Origin: an uncultured Bacteroidales bacterium
Lineage (GTDB): Bacteria; Bacteroidota; Bacteroidia; Bacteroidales; P3
Assembly: GCA_947179195.1 (NCBI GenBank)
Contig: CAMXAS010000022.1
Span: 1 to 12,962, forward strand
Direction of reading: 5' to 3'
Length of the DNA stretch: 12,962 nucleotides
In this document: positions 1 to 8,574 of the stretch, piece by piece
Position numbering within the stretch: position 1 is the first letter of the stretch
How the letters are laid out: each line of letters starts with the position of its first letter
Notes under the pieces: model-generated
The model's input: only the letters and a program-made list of their open reading frames with translations
Told to the model about the DNA's origin: nothing
Databases searched by the model: none
Program-made: the position numbers and the translations under genes

Positions 1-2026
1 TTTGATTGAGCGGCCGGCTTTCGGTCCGCACGTGCGTCTGCGGTTGCAGCGCGGCGTTTTCCGCCAACTGACGGTGGATTTGCCGCATAATGCGCCGCAG
101 CTGTTCGCGGTCGTGCCCGTCCCAATCATAAACCGCGCCGCCGTAGTGTGCAGCCAAACGCCGCATCCCGTCCCTGTCGGCCGGCAGGTCGGGCTGTTCG
201 ACCGAGGCCGCGCCCACGCGGAAATAGCCCTGCCGCTGCGCCGTCCTGTCGCCATACGTGGCCGAAACGGTATAGGTATAGGGGCCGGCCGGCAGAAAGT
301 CGGCCACCAGCCGGTACGCGCTGCCGGTAGGTTCGAACGCCAGACGATAGACCTGCCCGCCGCTGTCGCGCAAGGCCGCCTGCACGTCGGCATCCGGCAC
401 AGTCCAGCCGCCCGCATCGTACAGACTCGCCTGCATCTCAACGGGCATCCCCTGCCCGTAAAACGGTTCCGCCTGCACCTGCAAGGCCTCGGCCTCTTCC
501 CGCACGGCCAACAGACGGACGCTCTGCCGTATCAAGCCATCGAAAAGGCGGCTGTTGCCGGTTTCGGTCTGTTCCCAAAGCCGCCACCGCCAGAGTCCCT
601 GCCCCGTCAGCACGCCGATGCGGCGGCCGCCCTGCAGGTTGAACCACCAAAGCGGCGCCGGCGTTTCCAACTGCGCCACCCGCTGATACAGCAAGGCGGA
701 ACCCTGCGCCGCCGTCACGCCGAGCGGTGCGTACAGGGGCGGCAGTTGCCCCACGAGGGCCGCACCCTCCACGCGGAAGTCACTGAAATCGCGCCGATAG
801 GCCGCCCCCACCTCGGCGAATACGGGCCTGAGCGGCAGTTCCAAGCCTGTTTGAAGGCGGTTGAACGCCAAAGCCGAGGTCTGCGGCGTAAGGAGAAACC
901 AAACGGGCTTTTCCCGCACCAAGCGTTGCAAGGCCCGCATGGTCGCCGGATTCAGGCCGTCGGCCGCCGTCGGGCAGCCGTAGAGCACCCACAGGTCGGC
1001 CGAAAGGCTGTCGAACAAGGCGGGCGCAAACGGATGCACCGTCAACTCGTGGCGGCCATCGCCCGAGAGTGCGCGGCGGAGCGCGCCCACGTCCGGATGC
1101 GTCTCGGCGGTCAGTACGCGCACGCTCGTCTTCTCGTTCAACACCTGTATATAGAACGTGCGGCGGTTGCGCTCGGTCAGCCGTTCGTCCGCCGCGCCCG
1201 TCAGACGCATCTCATAGACCTGAATGCCTGTGTCCGTCGCCGGCAGATAGAGTTCCATGCCCGAAGCGAGGGCGGCTGCGTCCACGCGTTCGCGCCGCAA
1301 CAACCGGCCGTCCTGCCGGATTTCCAACTGCGGCCATGCGCCCGACGAAACACCGCGGTAGCCCACATATACTTTGAGCGGGAACTCCGCACCTCGGTAC
1401 GTATAGGCGTTCTGTTCCCAACGCGCGATATACCAGTCGTCGGCCGCCGCCGTATCGCCCATGCAAATCGTGAATACGGGCGCGGCCACCGACGCGGTTT
1501 CCAACGGGTCAGCCCCATGGTTGTAACGGCCATCGCTCAGCAGGATCACCGCCCCGTGGCGTCCTTCGAGCCAGCGGGCGGCAGTGGAGAGCACGTCCGA
1601 CACGTCGGTATAGGCGTCGTCGAAAGCCACGGCCTCCGTCCAAGAGGTCGCCCGCCCCACGGCCAAACGGCGCGTGTGCGTGCCGAAGGCACAGGGCCGC
1701 CACTCGGCCTTCGGCCCCGTGGCGGCCTGCGATTCGGCGGCCACAACGGCCAAAGCCCCGGCCCGCGCCGCCGAATCGCCCCACACGCCCCGCATCGAAG
1801 CCGAAGCGTCTATGGCCCATACCAGGAGCGGCGGCTCCGTCTCCCGCCAATGCCGCTTCCATACGGGCGAAAGCAGCAGGACGAGCAGCCCGAAGACGCT
1901 CAGGAAGCGCAAGGCGAACAACGTCCAACGCACCGGAGGCGGGAAATCGGTCCGCGCCCGCCGGCTTAAATACAAAAAGCCGGCACAGCCCAAAGCTATG
2001 CCGGCGTATAACAATAGCAATAGCAT
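1..2026 (-). CDS. VWA-domain membrane protein with glutamine-amidotransferase-like domain (partial, C-terminus off left edge)
   Basis: I translated this frame by hand; it stays open for 675 codons from ATG 2026 to base 2 with no stop codon. Residues 1-20 and about 36-53 are hydrophobic and likely membrane-spanning. A von Willebrand A domain follows with an intact MIDAS: D73-x-S75-x-S77, T140 and D165 in LLSDG. From about residue 298 a Rossmann-like stretch resembles the glutamine-amidotransferase-like domain of such proteins, including GQGLWRWRLW at 475-484. Residues 520-605 look like a beta-sandwich, and 617-650 hold a conserved-looking GG/YDWDG segment. In related proteins a final membrane helix follows, so perhaps 25-40 residues are missing (inference). 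The ATG lies one base after the fabG stop, implying translational coupling. The biochemical role is unknown; the family is usually envelope-associated and may bind a divalent metal or a protein partner. Frame certain; function only at family level. Confidence 0.88.
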   Translation of the reverse strand, partial: MLLLLLYAGIALGCAGFLYLSRRARTDFPPPVRWTLFALRFLSVFGLLVLLLSPVWKRHWRETEPPLLVWAIDASASMRGVWGDSAARAGALAVVAAESQAATGPKAEWRPCAFGTHTRRLAVGRATSWTEAVAFDDAYTDVSDVLSTAARWLEGRHGAVILLSDGRYNHGADPLETASVAAPVFTICMGDTAAADDWYIARWEQNAYTYRGAEFPLKVYVGYRGVSSGAWPQLEIRQDGRLLRRERVDAAALASGMELYLPATDTGIQVYEMRLTGAADERLTERNRRTFYIQVLNEKTSVRVLTAETHPDVGALRRALSGDGRHELTVHPFAPALFDSLSADLWVLYGCPTAADGLNPATMRALQRLVREKPVWFLLTPQTSALAFNRLQTGLELPLRPVFAEVGAAYRRDFSDFRVEGAALVGQLPPLYAPLGVTAAQGSALLYQRVAQLETPAPLWWFNLQGGRRIGVLTGQGLWRWRLWEQTETGNSRLFDGLIRQSVRLLAVREEAEALQVQAEPFYGQGMPVEMQASLYDAGGWTVPDADVQAALRDSGGQVYRLAFEPTGSAYRLVADFLPAGPYTYTVSATYGDRTAQRQGYFRVGAASVEQPDLPADRDGMRRLAAHYGGAVYDWDGHDREQLRRIMRQIHRQLAENAALQPQTHVRTESRPLNQ

Positions 2027-2027
2027 C

Positions 2028-2774
2028 TTACATATTCATGCCACCGCAAACGTGCAACACCTGCCCGCTCACATACGACGAAAGGTCGCTGGCGAGGAAC
2101 AAGCAAACGTTGGCCACGTCTTCGGGCGTACCGCCGCGTTTGAGCGGAATCTTCTCGGCCCAGGCCTTGCGGACTTCTTCCGGCAGCTGGCCCGTCATAT
2201 CGGTGATGATGAAGCCCGGCGCGATGGCGTTGCAACGGATGTTGCGCGAACCGATTTCCTTGGCCACCGATTTCGTGAAGCCGATAATCCCGGCCTTGGA
2301 AGCCGAATAGTTGGTCTGACCCGCGTTACCGGACACGCCCACCACCGAACTCATGTTGACGATGCTGCCCGAACGCTGTTTGAGCATGACCGGCTGAACG
2401 GCCTTCGTGAAGTTGAACACCGATTTGAGGTTGACGTTGATGACGGCATCCCACTGTTCTTCGCTCATCTTCAACAACAGGCCGTCTTTCGTGATGCCGG
2501 CGTTGTTCACCAACACGTCGATGCGGCCGAAATCGGCCATGATGGCCTCCACCGTCTGCAACGTCTGATTCAGGTCGGCCGCGTTGGACGCATAGCCCTT
2601 GGCCTTGACGCCCAAGGCTTCGAGTTCCTTGACCACGGCCTGCATATTTTCATCTTCCTTCAAGTCGGTAAAGGCGATGTTCGCCCCTTCTCCCGCCAGA
2701 CGCAACGCGATGGCTTTGCCGATACCACGGGAAGCCCCGGTAATCAGAGCCACCTTGTCTTGCAATAACTTCAT
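2028..2774 (-). CDS. fabG: 3-oxoacyl-[acyl-carrier-protein] reductase FabG
   Basis: This 248-residue protein is a classical short-chain dehydrogenase/reductase of the usual FabG length. It reduces 3-oxoacyl-ACP to 3-hydroxyacyl-ACP with NADPH in the cytoplasmic type II fatty-acid cycle. The cofactor-binding TGASRGIG is at 12-19 and NNAG at 90-93. The catalytic residues are S143, Y156 and K160 (YSASK), with an Asn in the NVN at 113-115. The PG motif (A185-P186-G187) and the C-terminal GGMNM tail also fit FabG. The gene follows the phoH-like gene after 45 bp and is translationally coupled to the VWA gene behind it. No other fatty-acid genes are present here, so a different SDR substrate is possible, but the overall sequence is strongly FabG-like. 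Confidence 0.93.
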   Translation of the reverse strand: MKLLQDKVALITGASRGIGKAIALRLAGEGANIAFTDLKEDENMQAVVKELEALGVKAKGYASNAADLNQTLQTVEAIMADFGRIDVLVNNAGITKDGLLLKMSEEQWDAVINVNLKSVFNFTKAVQPVMLKQRSGSIVNMSSVVGVSGNAGQTNYSASKAGIIGFTKSVAKEIGSRNIRCNAIAPGFIITDMTGQLPEEVRKAWAEKIPLKRGGTPEDVANVCLFLASDLSSYVSGQVLHVCGGMNM

Positions 2775-2819
2775 ACGTTATAAGTGTTTAAATGTTTATA
2801 TACTTTTTTATTCAAAGCC
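2775..2819 (-). other. AT-rich spacer upstream of fabG, possible internal promoter
   Basis: This is the only gap of any size between hdr/phoH and fabG. It is strikingly AT-rich against GC-rich surroundings. A TTTG sits at 2813-2816 on the minus strand, but I find no good TAnnTTTG at the right distance. No hairpin with a T-run is visible, so read-through from phoH is possible. A separate fabG promoter is plausible but not shown. Confidence 0.35.
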
Positions 2820-4202
2820 TTACAGCAAACGGCCCGCCATTTCCGCCACGGCGCTCCGCTCGCCTTTCACGAGCCGCACCTGCGCGAACAACGGCTGGTC
2901 GTACAGATGGTCGCCCAAATAGGTCAAGCCGTTCGACATCGCATCCAAATAGGGCGAGTCAATCTGATAGATGTCGCCCGTAAACACGATTTTGGTGCCC
3001 TCGGCCGCGCGCGTGATAATCGTCTTGATTTCGTGCGGCGTCAGGTTCTGCGCCTCGTCCACGATAAAGAACGTGTCGGACAGGCTGCGCCCGCGGATAT
3101 AGGCCAGCGGTGAAATCTGCAAGGCGCCGCTCTTCTGCATCTCCTCGATGTCCTTGTATTCGCGCGGACTGATTTTGGTCTTGTTCTTCAATACGGCCAG
3201 GTTGTCGAAAAGCGGCAGCATATACGGCGCCAGCTTCTCGTTCACATCGCCGGGCAGGAAGCCCATGTCCTGGTTCTGCAACGGGATGACGGGCCGCGAA
3301 ATCAGAATCGACTTATAGTCCTTGGCCTGCGCCACGGCGGCGGCCAAAGCCAAGAGCGTCTTGCCCGTACCGGCCATGCCCGTCAGCGCCACCACGGGAA
3401 TCCGCTTGTCCATGAGCGCGTCCAGCGCAAACGCCTGTTCGTCGTTGCGCGGCTCTATACCGCTCACATACTGTTTTTTGACGTATTCGACCCGCTTGGT
3501 CGCGGCCCGATAGACCACCGGCGCTTCCGCCGTACCGGCCACCAGGTTGAAATATTCGTTCAGGCCCGGCTTGGCCTTGATGTCTTGCACGCTCAGGCTG
3601 CCGGCCTCGAAGAGTTCCGCCAGCACGCTTTCCGGCACGCGCACGCTTTTGAGCCGGCGGCGTTCAAAACCCGTCTCCTCCGACGACTTGTCAAACAGAT
3701 AGTCGTCGGCCGGCAAGCCGAACACCTTGGCTTTCATGCGCAGGTTCACATCCTTGGAAACCAAAATGACCAAACGGTCGGGATTTTCCTTCTTGATTTG
3801 CAGGGCGACGGAAATAATCCGGTGGTCGGGTTTGTCTTCCGTCAGCGCGGCTTTCATCTCGGCCGGAATGCCCTTGCTCATCACCACCCGGACGGTGCCC
3901 AGCCCCTTGCCCAACGAGATGGCCTTGTCGAACAGCCCGTTGCCGGACAACTTGTCGATGGTGCGCATGATTTCCCGCGCGTTGTAATTGATCTGTTCGT
4001 TGCCTTTCTTGAACTTGTCCAATTCTTCCAGCACCGTGAGCGGCAACACGAGGTCGTTTTCCTGAAACTTGTAAATCGACTTGTGGTCGTGCAACAGCAC
4101 GTTCGTATCCAAGACGAAAATCTTGGGTTTCTTGCCCCGCCCCGCGCCGGCTTTGGCCCGTGTGGCGGCCGCTTTGCTCCGTTTCGCTTTATTGGTGTCC
4201 AT
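2820..4202 (-). CDS. phoH: PIN-PhoH fusion protein (YlaK/PhoH2-type ATPase-ribonuclease)
   Basis: The 460-residue protein joins an N-terminal PIN domain to a C-terminal PhoH P-loop ATPase. Residues 1-26 are Lys/Ala/Arg-rich and probably disordered or RNA-binding. The PIN domain (about 28-165) shows VLDTN with D32, E59/E60, and acidic residues D126 and D151. The PhoH part has Walker A GMAGTGKT at 275-282, Walker B FFIVDEAQN at 378-386 and a sensor-like FTGD at 407-410. Family members of this architecture (PhoH2) are reported as RNA helicase/RNase enzymes, and others serve as predicted RNA-processing toxins without an adjacent antitoxin. No small antitoxin gene lies next to it. The start is 6 bp after the hdrED-like stop, so it is probably the last gene of the hdr transcript. 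Family assignment is firm; the biological role is open. Confidence 0.92.
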   Translation of the reverse strand: MDTNKAKRSKAAATRAKAGAGRGKKPKIFVLDTNVLLHDHKSIYKFQENDLVLPLTVLEELDKFKKGNEQINYNAREIMRTIDKLSGNGLFDKAISLGKGLGTVRVVMSKGIPAEMKAALTEDKPDHRIISVALQIKKENPDRLVILVSKDVNLRMKAKVFGLPADDYLFDKSSEETGFERRRLKSVRVPESVLAELFEAGSLSVQDIKAKPGLNEYFNLVAGTAEAPVVYRAATKRVEYVKKQYVSGIEPRNDEQAFALDALMDKRIPVVALTGMAGTGKTLLALAAAVAQAKDYKSILISRPVIPLQNQDMGFLPGDVNEKLAPYMLPLFDNLAVLKNKTKISPREYKDIEEMQKSGALQISPLAYIRGRSLSDTFFIVDEAQNLTPHEIKTIITRAAEGTKIVFTGDIYQIDSPYLDAMSNGLTYLGDHLYDQPLFAQVRLVKGERSAVAEMAGRLL

Positions 4203-4208
4203 AACGTC

Positions 4209-6122
4209 TTATTTTTGCGGTTGAGCCTGCGGCAAAACCAACTGTTCACAAACGATTTCCGCGATATCCTTGATGCCGACCGTGCCGATTTCGGCAAACG
4301 CCCGCTTGCACGAAGGACAGGCCGTCACCACGACGTCCACGTTTTTTTCCGTCATCTTCTTCAAGGCATCCTTGGCAATCATGCGGCGCTTCTTGTACGG
4401 CATCCCCTCGGCCGCGATGCTGTGCCCGCAGCACAGGGCATCCTTGCCTTCGTAAGGCGTCGTATGCAGGTTCAGCACGCGGTACAGCACATCGCGGGGC
4501 TGTTTGTAGATGCCCGCATGGCGTCCCAGTTCGCAGGGGTCGTGATAAACGCCCGTCTCCGCGCCCTTGCGCACCGTAATCCGTCCCGCCTCCAACAGTT
4601 GCAGCAGGTATTCGGTATGGTGCAACACGCGCACGCCTTCCAATTTATACGTATCCTTGAAAATCTTGTAGCAAATCGGGCACGAGCAAACGAGCGTCTT
4701 CGCGCCCGTCGCCAAAATGGCCTCGGTGTTCCTGGCCATCAGCTGTTCGCCGCCGATACGGTCGCCCGAAAGCATCAAGGGCCGGCCGCAGCAGATGCCG
4801 CCCTCCTCGTCCAAGAACGTATAGCCCACGCCCGCCGCCTTGAAAATCCGCACCATCGAACGTTCGATGCCGGGCGTCAGGTGGCTCATGCAGCCCGCGA
4901 AATAAACGACTTCGGGCGCGGCCTCGCCGGTGGTCTTCTCCACGGCCGCCGTCTCCGCGCCGCTCTGCAGGATATTGGCCCAGGCCGGCGTCGTGGCCAA
5001 GGGCCGGTTGGCCGCATCCGATTCCACATAGTCGTAACGGTGCGGGTAACGGTATTGGATGTCGGCCCCCTTCAGGTTCAGTTTCAGTTGTACGGAATTG
5101 ACGCCCACCGGACAAGCCTGCACGCAACGGTTGCACATCAGGCAGTAGGACGCCGCTTCCAAGGCCTGCGCCCGCTGTCCCCAACGGATGTTGCGCGTAA
5201 ATTCCACCGAGGCCATCTGCCGCAACGACGCGCCAGACACCATCTGACACGGGTCAAGGCACAGGCCGCAGCGCGAGCACGAATAGATTTCCACGCTCGC
5301 ATAGCCGTTGTTCTTGGACGTCTCGCGTATGCCGGCGTTACGCATATAAATCAACAGGGCTTCCGACAGGATATGCGTGAAACGGCTCCACGGCAGGGTC
5401 AGGAAGAACACCATGAGCGCAATCGAATAGGCCCACCACGTGGGGCGGATCAACGCATCGTTGTTGATGAACTGGTTGAACCAGTCGAAAACCATACCGA
5501 AACCGCGCGTCAGGAAACCGCCGCCGCTGATATGCGACGTAAAACTCTCGGCCAGGAAGCGCAACGGGAAGATGCACCAAAGCGCATACATACCCAGGCG
5601 GTCGTTCCATTTAAGGCGCGTGGTGCGTTTCATGCCGAAGAACCGCCGGCGGAGCCGCTTGATCATGGCCAGCGCGATGCCCGACAGCACCATGAGCAGG
5701 AAAAAGTCCATGAGGAAGAAGAACACGCTACCACCCACGGTCGTTTCCGTCTCCATCATGAAATAGCGGAAGAAAATCGGGTAATACGGCAGGTTGACGC
5801 GGTGCGGCGCATAGAAAAAGATTTCGATATGCCCCACCAAAATCAGCATGAACCATCCGAACGCGATGCTGGAGTGCATATAGCCCAGCAACTTGTTCTT
5901 TTTCCAAATCTTGACGTGCAACAGACAGTCGGCGAAAATATCCTTGACGGTGATGAAAATCTTATAACTGAAAAGATGTTTGAGCATCTTTTTCTTATCG
6001 CTCAACGGCAGTTGCTTGACCACATAGCACAAGGCCCCCACGAGATAGGCGATGACGAAGACAAAGCCTATCATGTAGGGAATCACGAACGGGTCGAAGG
6101 CGTTAGCAAATCTTTCGTGCAT
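4209..6122 (-). CDS. HdrE-HdrD-like fused membrane cytochrome b / iron-sulfur protein
   Basis: The 637-residue protein fuses a membrane domain to an HdrD-like catalytic half. Hydrophobic segments near 12-34, 80-103, 133-155, 178-193 and 229-249 resemble the HdrE/NarI gamma-type cytochrome b; H83 and H98 are candidate haem ligands. A dicluster ferredoxin follows (C282, C285, C288, C292; C327, C330, C333, C337). Two intact CCG domains come next: C411, C444-C445, C481, C484 and C530, C564-C565, C602, C605. In methanogens CCG pairs bind the non-cubane [4Fe-4S] clusters that cleave a disulfide; homologues (HmcF, DsrK, TmcB, GlpC) do other two-electron chemistry. It probably exchanges electrons between the quinone pool and the soluble Hdr-like subunits (inference). 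The start overlaps the preceding gene by 20 bp. The natural acceptor is unknown. Confidence 0.88.
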   Translation of the reverse strand: MHERFANAFDPFVIPYMIGFVFVIAYLVGALCYVVKQLPLSDKKKMLKHLFSYKIFITVKDIFADCLLHVKIWKKNKLLGYMHSSIAFGWFMLILVGHIEIFFYAPHRVNLPYYPIFFRYFMMETETTVGGSVFFFLMDFFLLMVLSGIALAMIKRLRRRFFGMKRTTRLKWNDRLGMYALWCIFPLRFLAESFTSHISGGGFLTRGFGMVFDWFNQFINNDALIRPTWWAYSIALMVFFLTLPWSRFTHILSEALLIYMRNAGIRETSKNNGYASVEIYSCSRCGLCLDPCQMVSGASLRQMASVEFTRNIRWGQRAQALEAASYCLMCNRCVQACPVGVNSVQLKLNLKGADIQYRYPHRYDYVESDAANRPLATTPAWANILQSGAETAAVEKTTGEAAPEVVYFAGCMSHLTPGIERSMVRIFKAAGVGYTFLDEEGGICCGRPLMLSGDRIGGEQLMARNTEAILATGAKTLVCSCPICYKIFKDTYKLEGVRVLHHTEYLLQLLEAGRITVRKGAETGVYHDPCELGRHAGIYKQPRDVLYRVLNLHTTPYEGKDALCCGHSIAAEGMPYKKRRMIAKDALKKMTEKNVDVVVTACPSCKRAFAEIGTVGIKDIAEIVCEQLVLPQAQPQK

Positions 6123-6441
6123 GGAGCTTCTTGTTTATAAGCATAACAATATGGCGGGTATTCACGCCCTTGGGACAAACCCACTGACATTTACCGCACA
6201 GCATACATTCGGGTATCCGCTGCGCCACTTCCTCCCACTGTCCGCGTTTGACGAGCAGTTGCAGACGGCGCAGGTTGAAGCCCGTATATTTGCCGGCGCT
6301 GCACGTGGCCGTGCAGGTGCCGCAATAAAAGCAATTCATGAAACTGGGTTCCTCGGCCGCAATCTCCCGAAACAGCGTCCAGTCGATTCCGTCCAAATCA
6401 ATCACCCCGCTCTTTTTTAAGCCGAAGCCGAAATCTTTCAT
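6103..6441 (-). CDS. HdrC-like dicluster ferredoxin subunit (short, 112 aa)
   Basis: A small soluble protein with two [4Fe-4S] motifs: C37-x2-C40-x2-C43-x3-C47 and C79-x2-C82-x2-C85-x3-C89, the latter ending in CP. Spacing and the helical linker between the clusters match HdrC, which wires HdrA to HdrB in heterodisulfide reductase. There is no membrane segment. Its 3' end overlaps the membrane subunit by 20 bp, so this HdrC probably serves that subunit, whereas the longer HdrC-like protein upstream pairs with HdrB (inference). The protein ends in Cys (KIC). The gene begins 19 bp after the HdrA-like stop and has no clear ribosome-binding site, as is usual in this phylum. Confidence 0.88.
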   Translation of the reverse strand: MKDFGFGLKKSGVIDLDGIDWTLFREIAAEEPSFMNCFYCGTCTATCSAGKYTGFNLRRLQLLVKRGQWEEVAQRIPECMLCGKCQWVCPKGVNTRHIVMLINKKLHARKIC

Positions 6442-6460
6442 GGCGTTCTCAGGTTTGGGG

Positions 6461-7489
6461 TTAATCGGTCAGGTAACGGTGGATGCTCTCGGCCGCCGAA
6501 CGCGCGTCCTGCAACGTGTCGGGCAACGACTTCGGCCCCGTGCAGGCTCCCGCCAGGAAGATGCCCTTGGCGTGCGCTTGGTTGCCGCGCAGGAACAAAT
6601 CCTTGGTCTCGAAGAAATGGTCGGAGGGCGACACCTTGAGGTCGAGTTTCTCGGCCAGTTCCGCCGTGGCGGCGCAAGCCTGCATGCCCACCATGAGCAC
6701 GAGCATATCCACGGTCAGTTTCATCGGGCGGCCCAACAACGTGTCTTCGGTCTTAATCTGAATCCTGCCGTCCACGGTTTCCGACACTTCGGACAGACGG
6801 CCGCGCACGAAATGCACGCCGAAATGGCTCTGCGCCTTATGGTACATCTGTTCGAAATAGCGGTCGAACATCCGCAAGTCCATATAGAGGTTGAACACTT
6901 CCGCCTCCGGATAGAGTTCCTTGATTTCGCAAGCCTGCTTGACGGCCGTCACACAGCAGACCTTCGAGCAATACGTATGGTCCACCTTTTCGTCGCGCGA
7001 GCCGACGCAATGCACGAACGCCACCTTCTGCGGCGTCCGCCCGTCGTGGCAAACGACTTTCTTCTCCTTGAACTTGCGTTCCAAATCAGCCGACGTCAAC
7101 ACGTTCTCGTAGATGCCGTAGCCGTACTCCTCCTTGCGCTCGGCCCGGAACAGGTCGAACCCGCAGGCCACGAGCACCGCGTCCACCTGCAACACCGTCT
7201 GATTGCTCAGCATGACTTCCAGACCGCGCATACGCCGCTTGACGTATTGCAATTCGGTGCCGTAAATCACCTCGATATAATCGTCGGCCTCCCGTACCTT
7301 GCCTATCATCTCGTTCAAGAGGTCCTGCGCCGGGTCCTGCTGCGGAAACAGCCGGTCCCAACGGGCCAAATGGCCGCCCAAAGCGTCCGTCTTCTCCACG
7401 AGATATACCTTATAGCCGCGTCCGGCCAGACTCAGGGCCGCTTCCATACCGGCCGGCCCACCGCCTATGATTGCGATTGTCTCTTTCAT
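6461..7489 (-). CDS. HdrA/QmoA-like FAD and iron-sulfur electron-transfer subunit (short form)
   Basis: 342 residues, about half the length of methanogen HdrA. FAD-binding GGGPAG is at 9-14 and the VEK...GGH segment at 31-40. The HdrA-specific inserted [4Fe-4S] ligands are present as HCVGSR (C161) and YCSKVCC (C174, C178, C179). The C-terminal FAD signature lies in 310-333 (FLAGACTGPKSLPDTLQDAR). The N-terminal thioredoxin-reductase-flanking and C-terminal ferredoxin modules of archaeal HdrA are absent. This makes it closer in layout to QmoA, a quinone-interacting subunit of sulfate reducers. In HdrA the FAD bifurcates electrons; whether this short form can do so, or simply transfers electrons, cannot be judged from sequence. 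It lies 12 bp after the HdrB-like gene. Family assignment is strong. Confidence 0.9.
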   Translation of the reverse strand: MKETIAIIGGGPAGMEAALSLAGRGYKVYLVEKTDALGGHLARWDRLFPQQDPAQDLLNEMIGKVREADDYIEVIYGTELQYVKRRMRGLEVMLSNQTVLQVDAVLVACGFDLFRAERKEEYGYGIYENVLTSADLERKFKEKKVVCHDGRTPQKVAFVHCVGSRDEKVDHTYCSKVCCVTAVKQACEIKELYPEAEVFNLYMDLRMFDRYFEQMYHKAQSHFGVHFVRGRLSEVSETVDGRIQIKTEDTLLGRPMKLTVDMLVLMVGMQACAATAELAEKLDLKVSPSDHFFETKDLFLRGNQAHAKGIFLAGACTGPKSLPDTLQDARSAAESIHRYLTD

Positions 7490-7501
7490 CGTTTTTGATT
7501 T

Positions 7502-8572
7502 CTAACAGCAACAGATGTTTTCCGGCAATTCCGGTTTACCTATATCCTGCCCCGCCGCGCCTTTGTATTTGGCCTCGGGGTCGTAGGGAATCCCAATCTT
7601 GTCCAAAACGGGTTCGGGGCCGATTTGGTGTACCTGCAAACCCAAATCCCAAGGGTCGTAGCCCAGCACCAGGCCCGCCACCTCCTCGTAGGTGAAGACC
7701 GGGATGCCGTGGTGGTTCTCGCCGTAGGTCTTGCCTTCCGTCTCGGCGATGACGTACTGCCAACGGTCCATGAACATCGGGCAACCCGGACAGTTGGTAA
7801 TGATCATATCCGGCTTGAACGGTTCCATCGACTCGAATTTCTTATGCGTATTGGAGAGCGAATAGCCCCGGTTCGGCTTGACGAAATACTGACGGAAGCC
7901 GAAGCCGCAGCAGTGGCGCCGTTCGGGATAATCGACGATTTCGCCGCCCCAAGCCTCTATCATGCCGGCCAATACATACGGATATTCGGCGCCGCCCACG
8001 CCCTTGTGCGGGAACATCTTGGCGTAATGGCAACCGATATGTTCGACCACCTTCAGCGGTTCGCCCGTTTTCTTATTGATGAGTTTGTATTTGGCCTTGG
8101 CCGCGATTTCGTTCCGCAACTTGAAGATAATGTCGCTGGCGTGCGCCACGTGCTCCGGAATCTCGAACTCGCGCCCCGTGGCTTCCTTGAGCTGCCGCCG
8201 CGTTTTGGCCAAAACTTCGGGGAACGTCTGCCACGTATGGATGATTTCGGTATATAAGCCGAAAGACGTGATGCACGACACCGCGTAGTTCTTGTAGCCG
8301 GCTTCGGTCATAAGCGCGAACTGCCGCGCCACGATGGCCATGATCGTTTCGATTTTGATGACGTCGCAGTGGTAGCCGATGCCGCCGCAAGTGGTATGAT
8401 GTTCCGTTTCGAAGACATCCTTACCCAGGTCTTCCCGCATGATTTTCAAGAAATAATGCTCGGAAGCCGGAAACATATTCTGCCGGATGCAGGAACGGAC
8501 ATAAAAGTACTTATCGTCGGGAATTTCCTTCTGATAGTCTTTCCATATCAGTTTTTTTCCTTCTAATTTCAT
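7502..8572 (-). CDS. HdrB-like CCG-domain subunit with degenerate first motif
   Basis: 356-residue soluble protein of the HdrB family. The second CCG motif is complete: C181, C221-C222-G, C261-x2-C264. The first is reduced: C28, then T61-C62-G in place of CCG, and C100-x2-S103 in place of CxxC, so three of five canonical Cys remain. That suggests only one non-cubane cluster is built, or that C69 and other ligands substitute. The C-terminus ends in three consecutive cysteines (354-356), which standard HdrB lacks as far as I know. HdrB reduces a disulfide in methanogens; here no CoM/CoB is expected, so the substrate is unknown. The ATG follows the HdrC-like stop after 2 bases, implying translational coupling. 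Confidence 0.88.
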   Translation of the reverse strand: MKLEGKKLIWKDYQKEIPDDKYFYVRSCIRQNMFPASEHYFLKIMREDLGKDVFETEHHTTCGGIGYHCDVIKIETIMAIVARQFALMTEAGYKNYAVSCITSFGLYTEIIHTWQTFPEVLAKTRRQLKEATGREFEIPEHVAHASDIIFKLRNEIAAKAKYKLINKKTGEPLKVVEHIGCHYAKMFPHKGVGGAEYPYVLAGMIEAWGGEIVDYPERRHCCGFGFRQYFVKPNRGYSLSNTHKKFESMEPFKPDMIITNCPGCPMFMDRWQYVIAETEGKTYGENHHGIPVFTYEEVAGLVLGYDPWDLGLQVHQIGPEPVLDKIGIPYDPEAKYKGAAGQDIGKPELPENICCC

Positions 8573-8574
8573 GA

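Noticed and set aside
2..1969. 655-codon open frame on the plus strand
   Set aside because: Codon-aligned mirror of the VWA gene; the translation is Arg/His/Pro-rich with no recognisable domain, and the minus-strand frame has clear domains.
2820..4202. PIN-PhoH as a toxin-antitoxin pair
   Set aside because: No small antitoxin-like gene lies beside it; both flanks are filled by other genes with gaps of 6 and 45 bp.
3585..6140. 851-codon open frame on the plus strand across phoH and the HdrED-like gene
   Set aside because: Both minus-strand genes lie in the same mirrored frame; the plus translation shows no motif, and the minus-strand genes have intact catalytic and Cys motifs.
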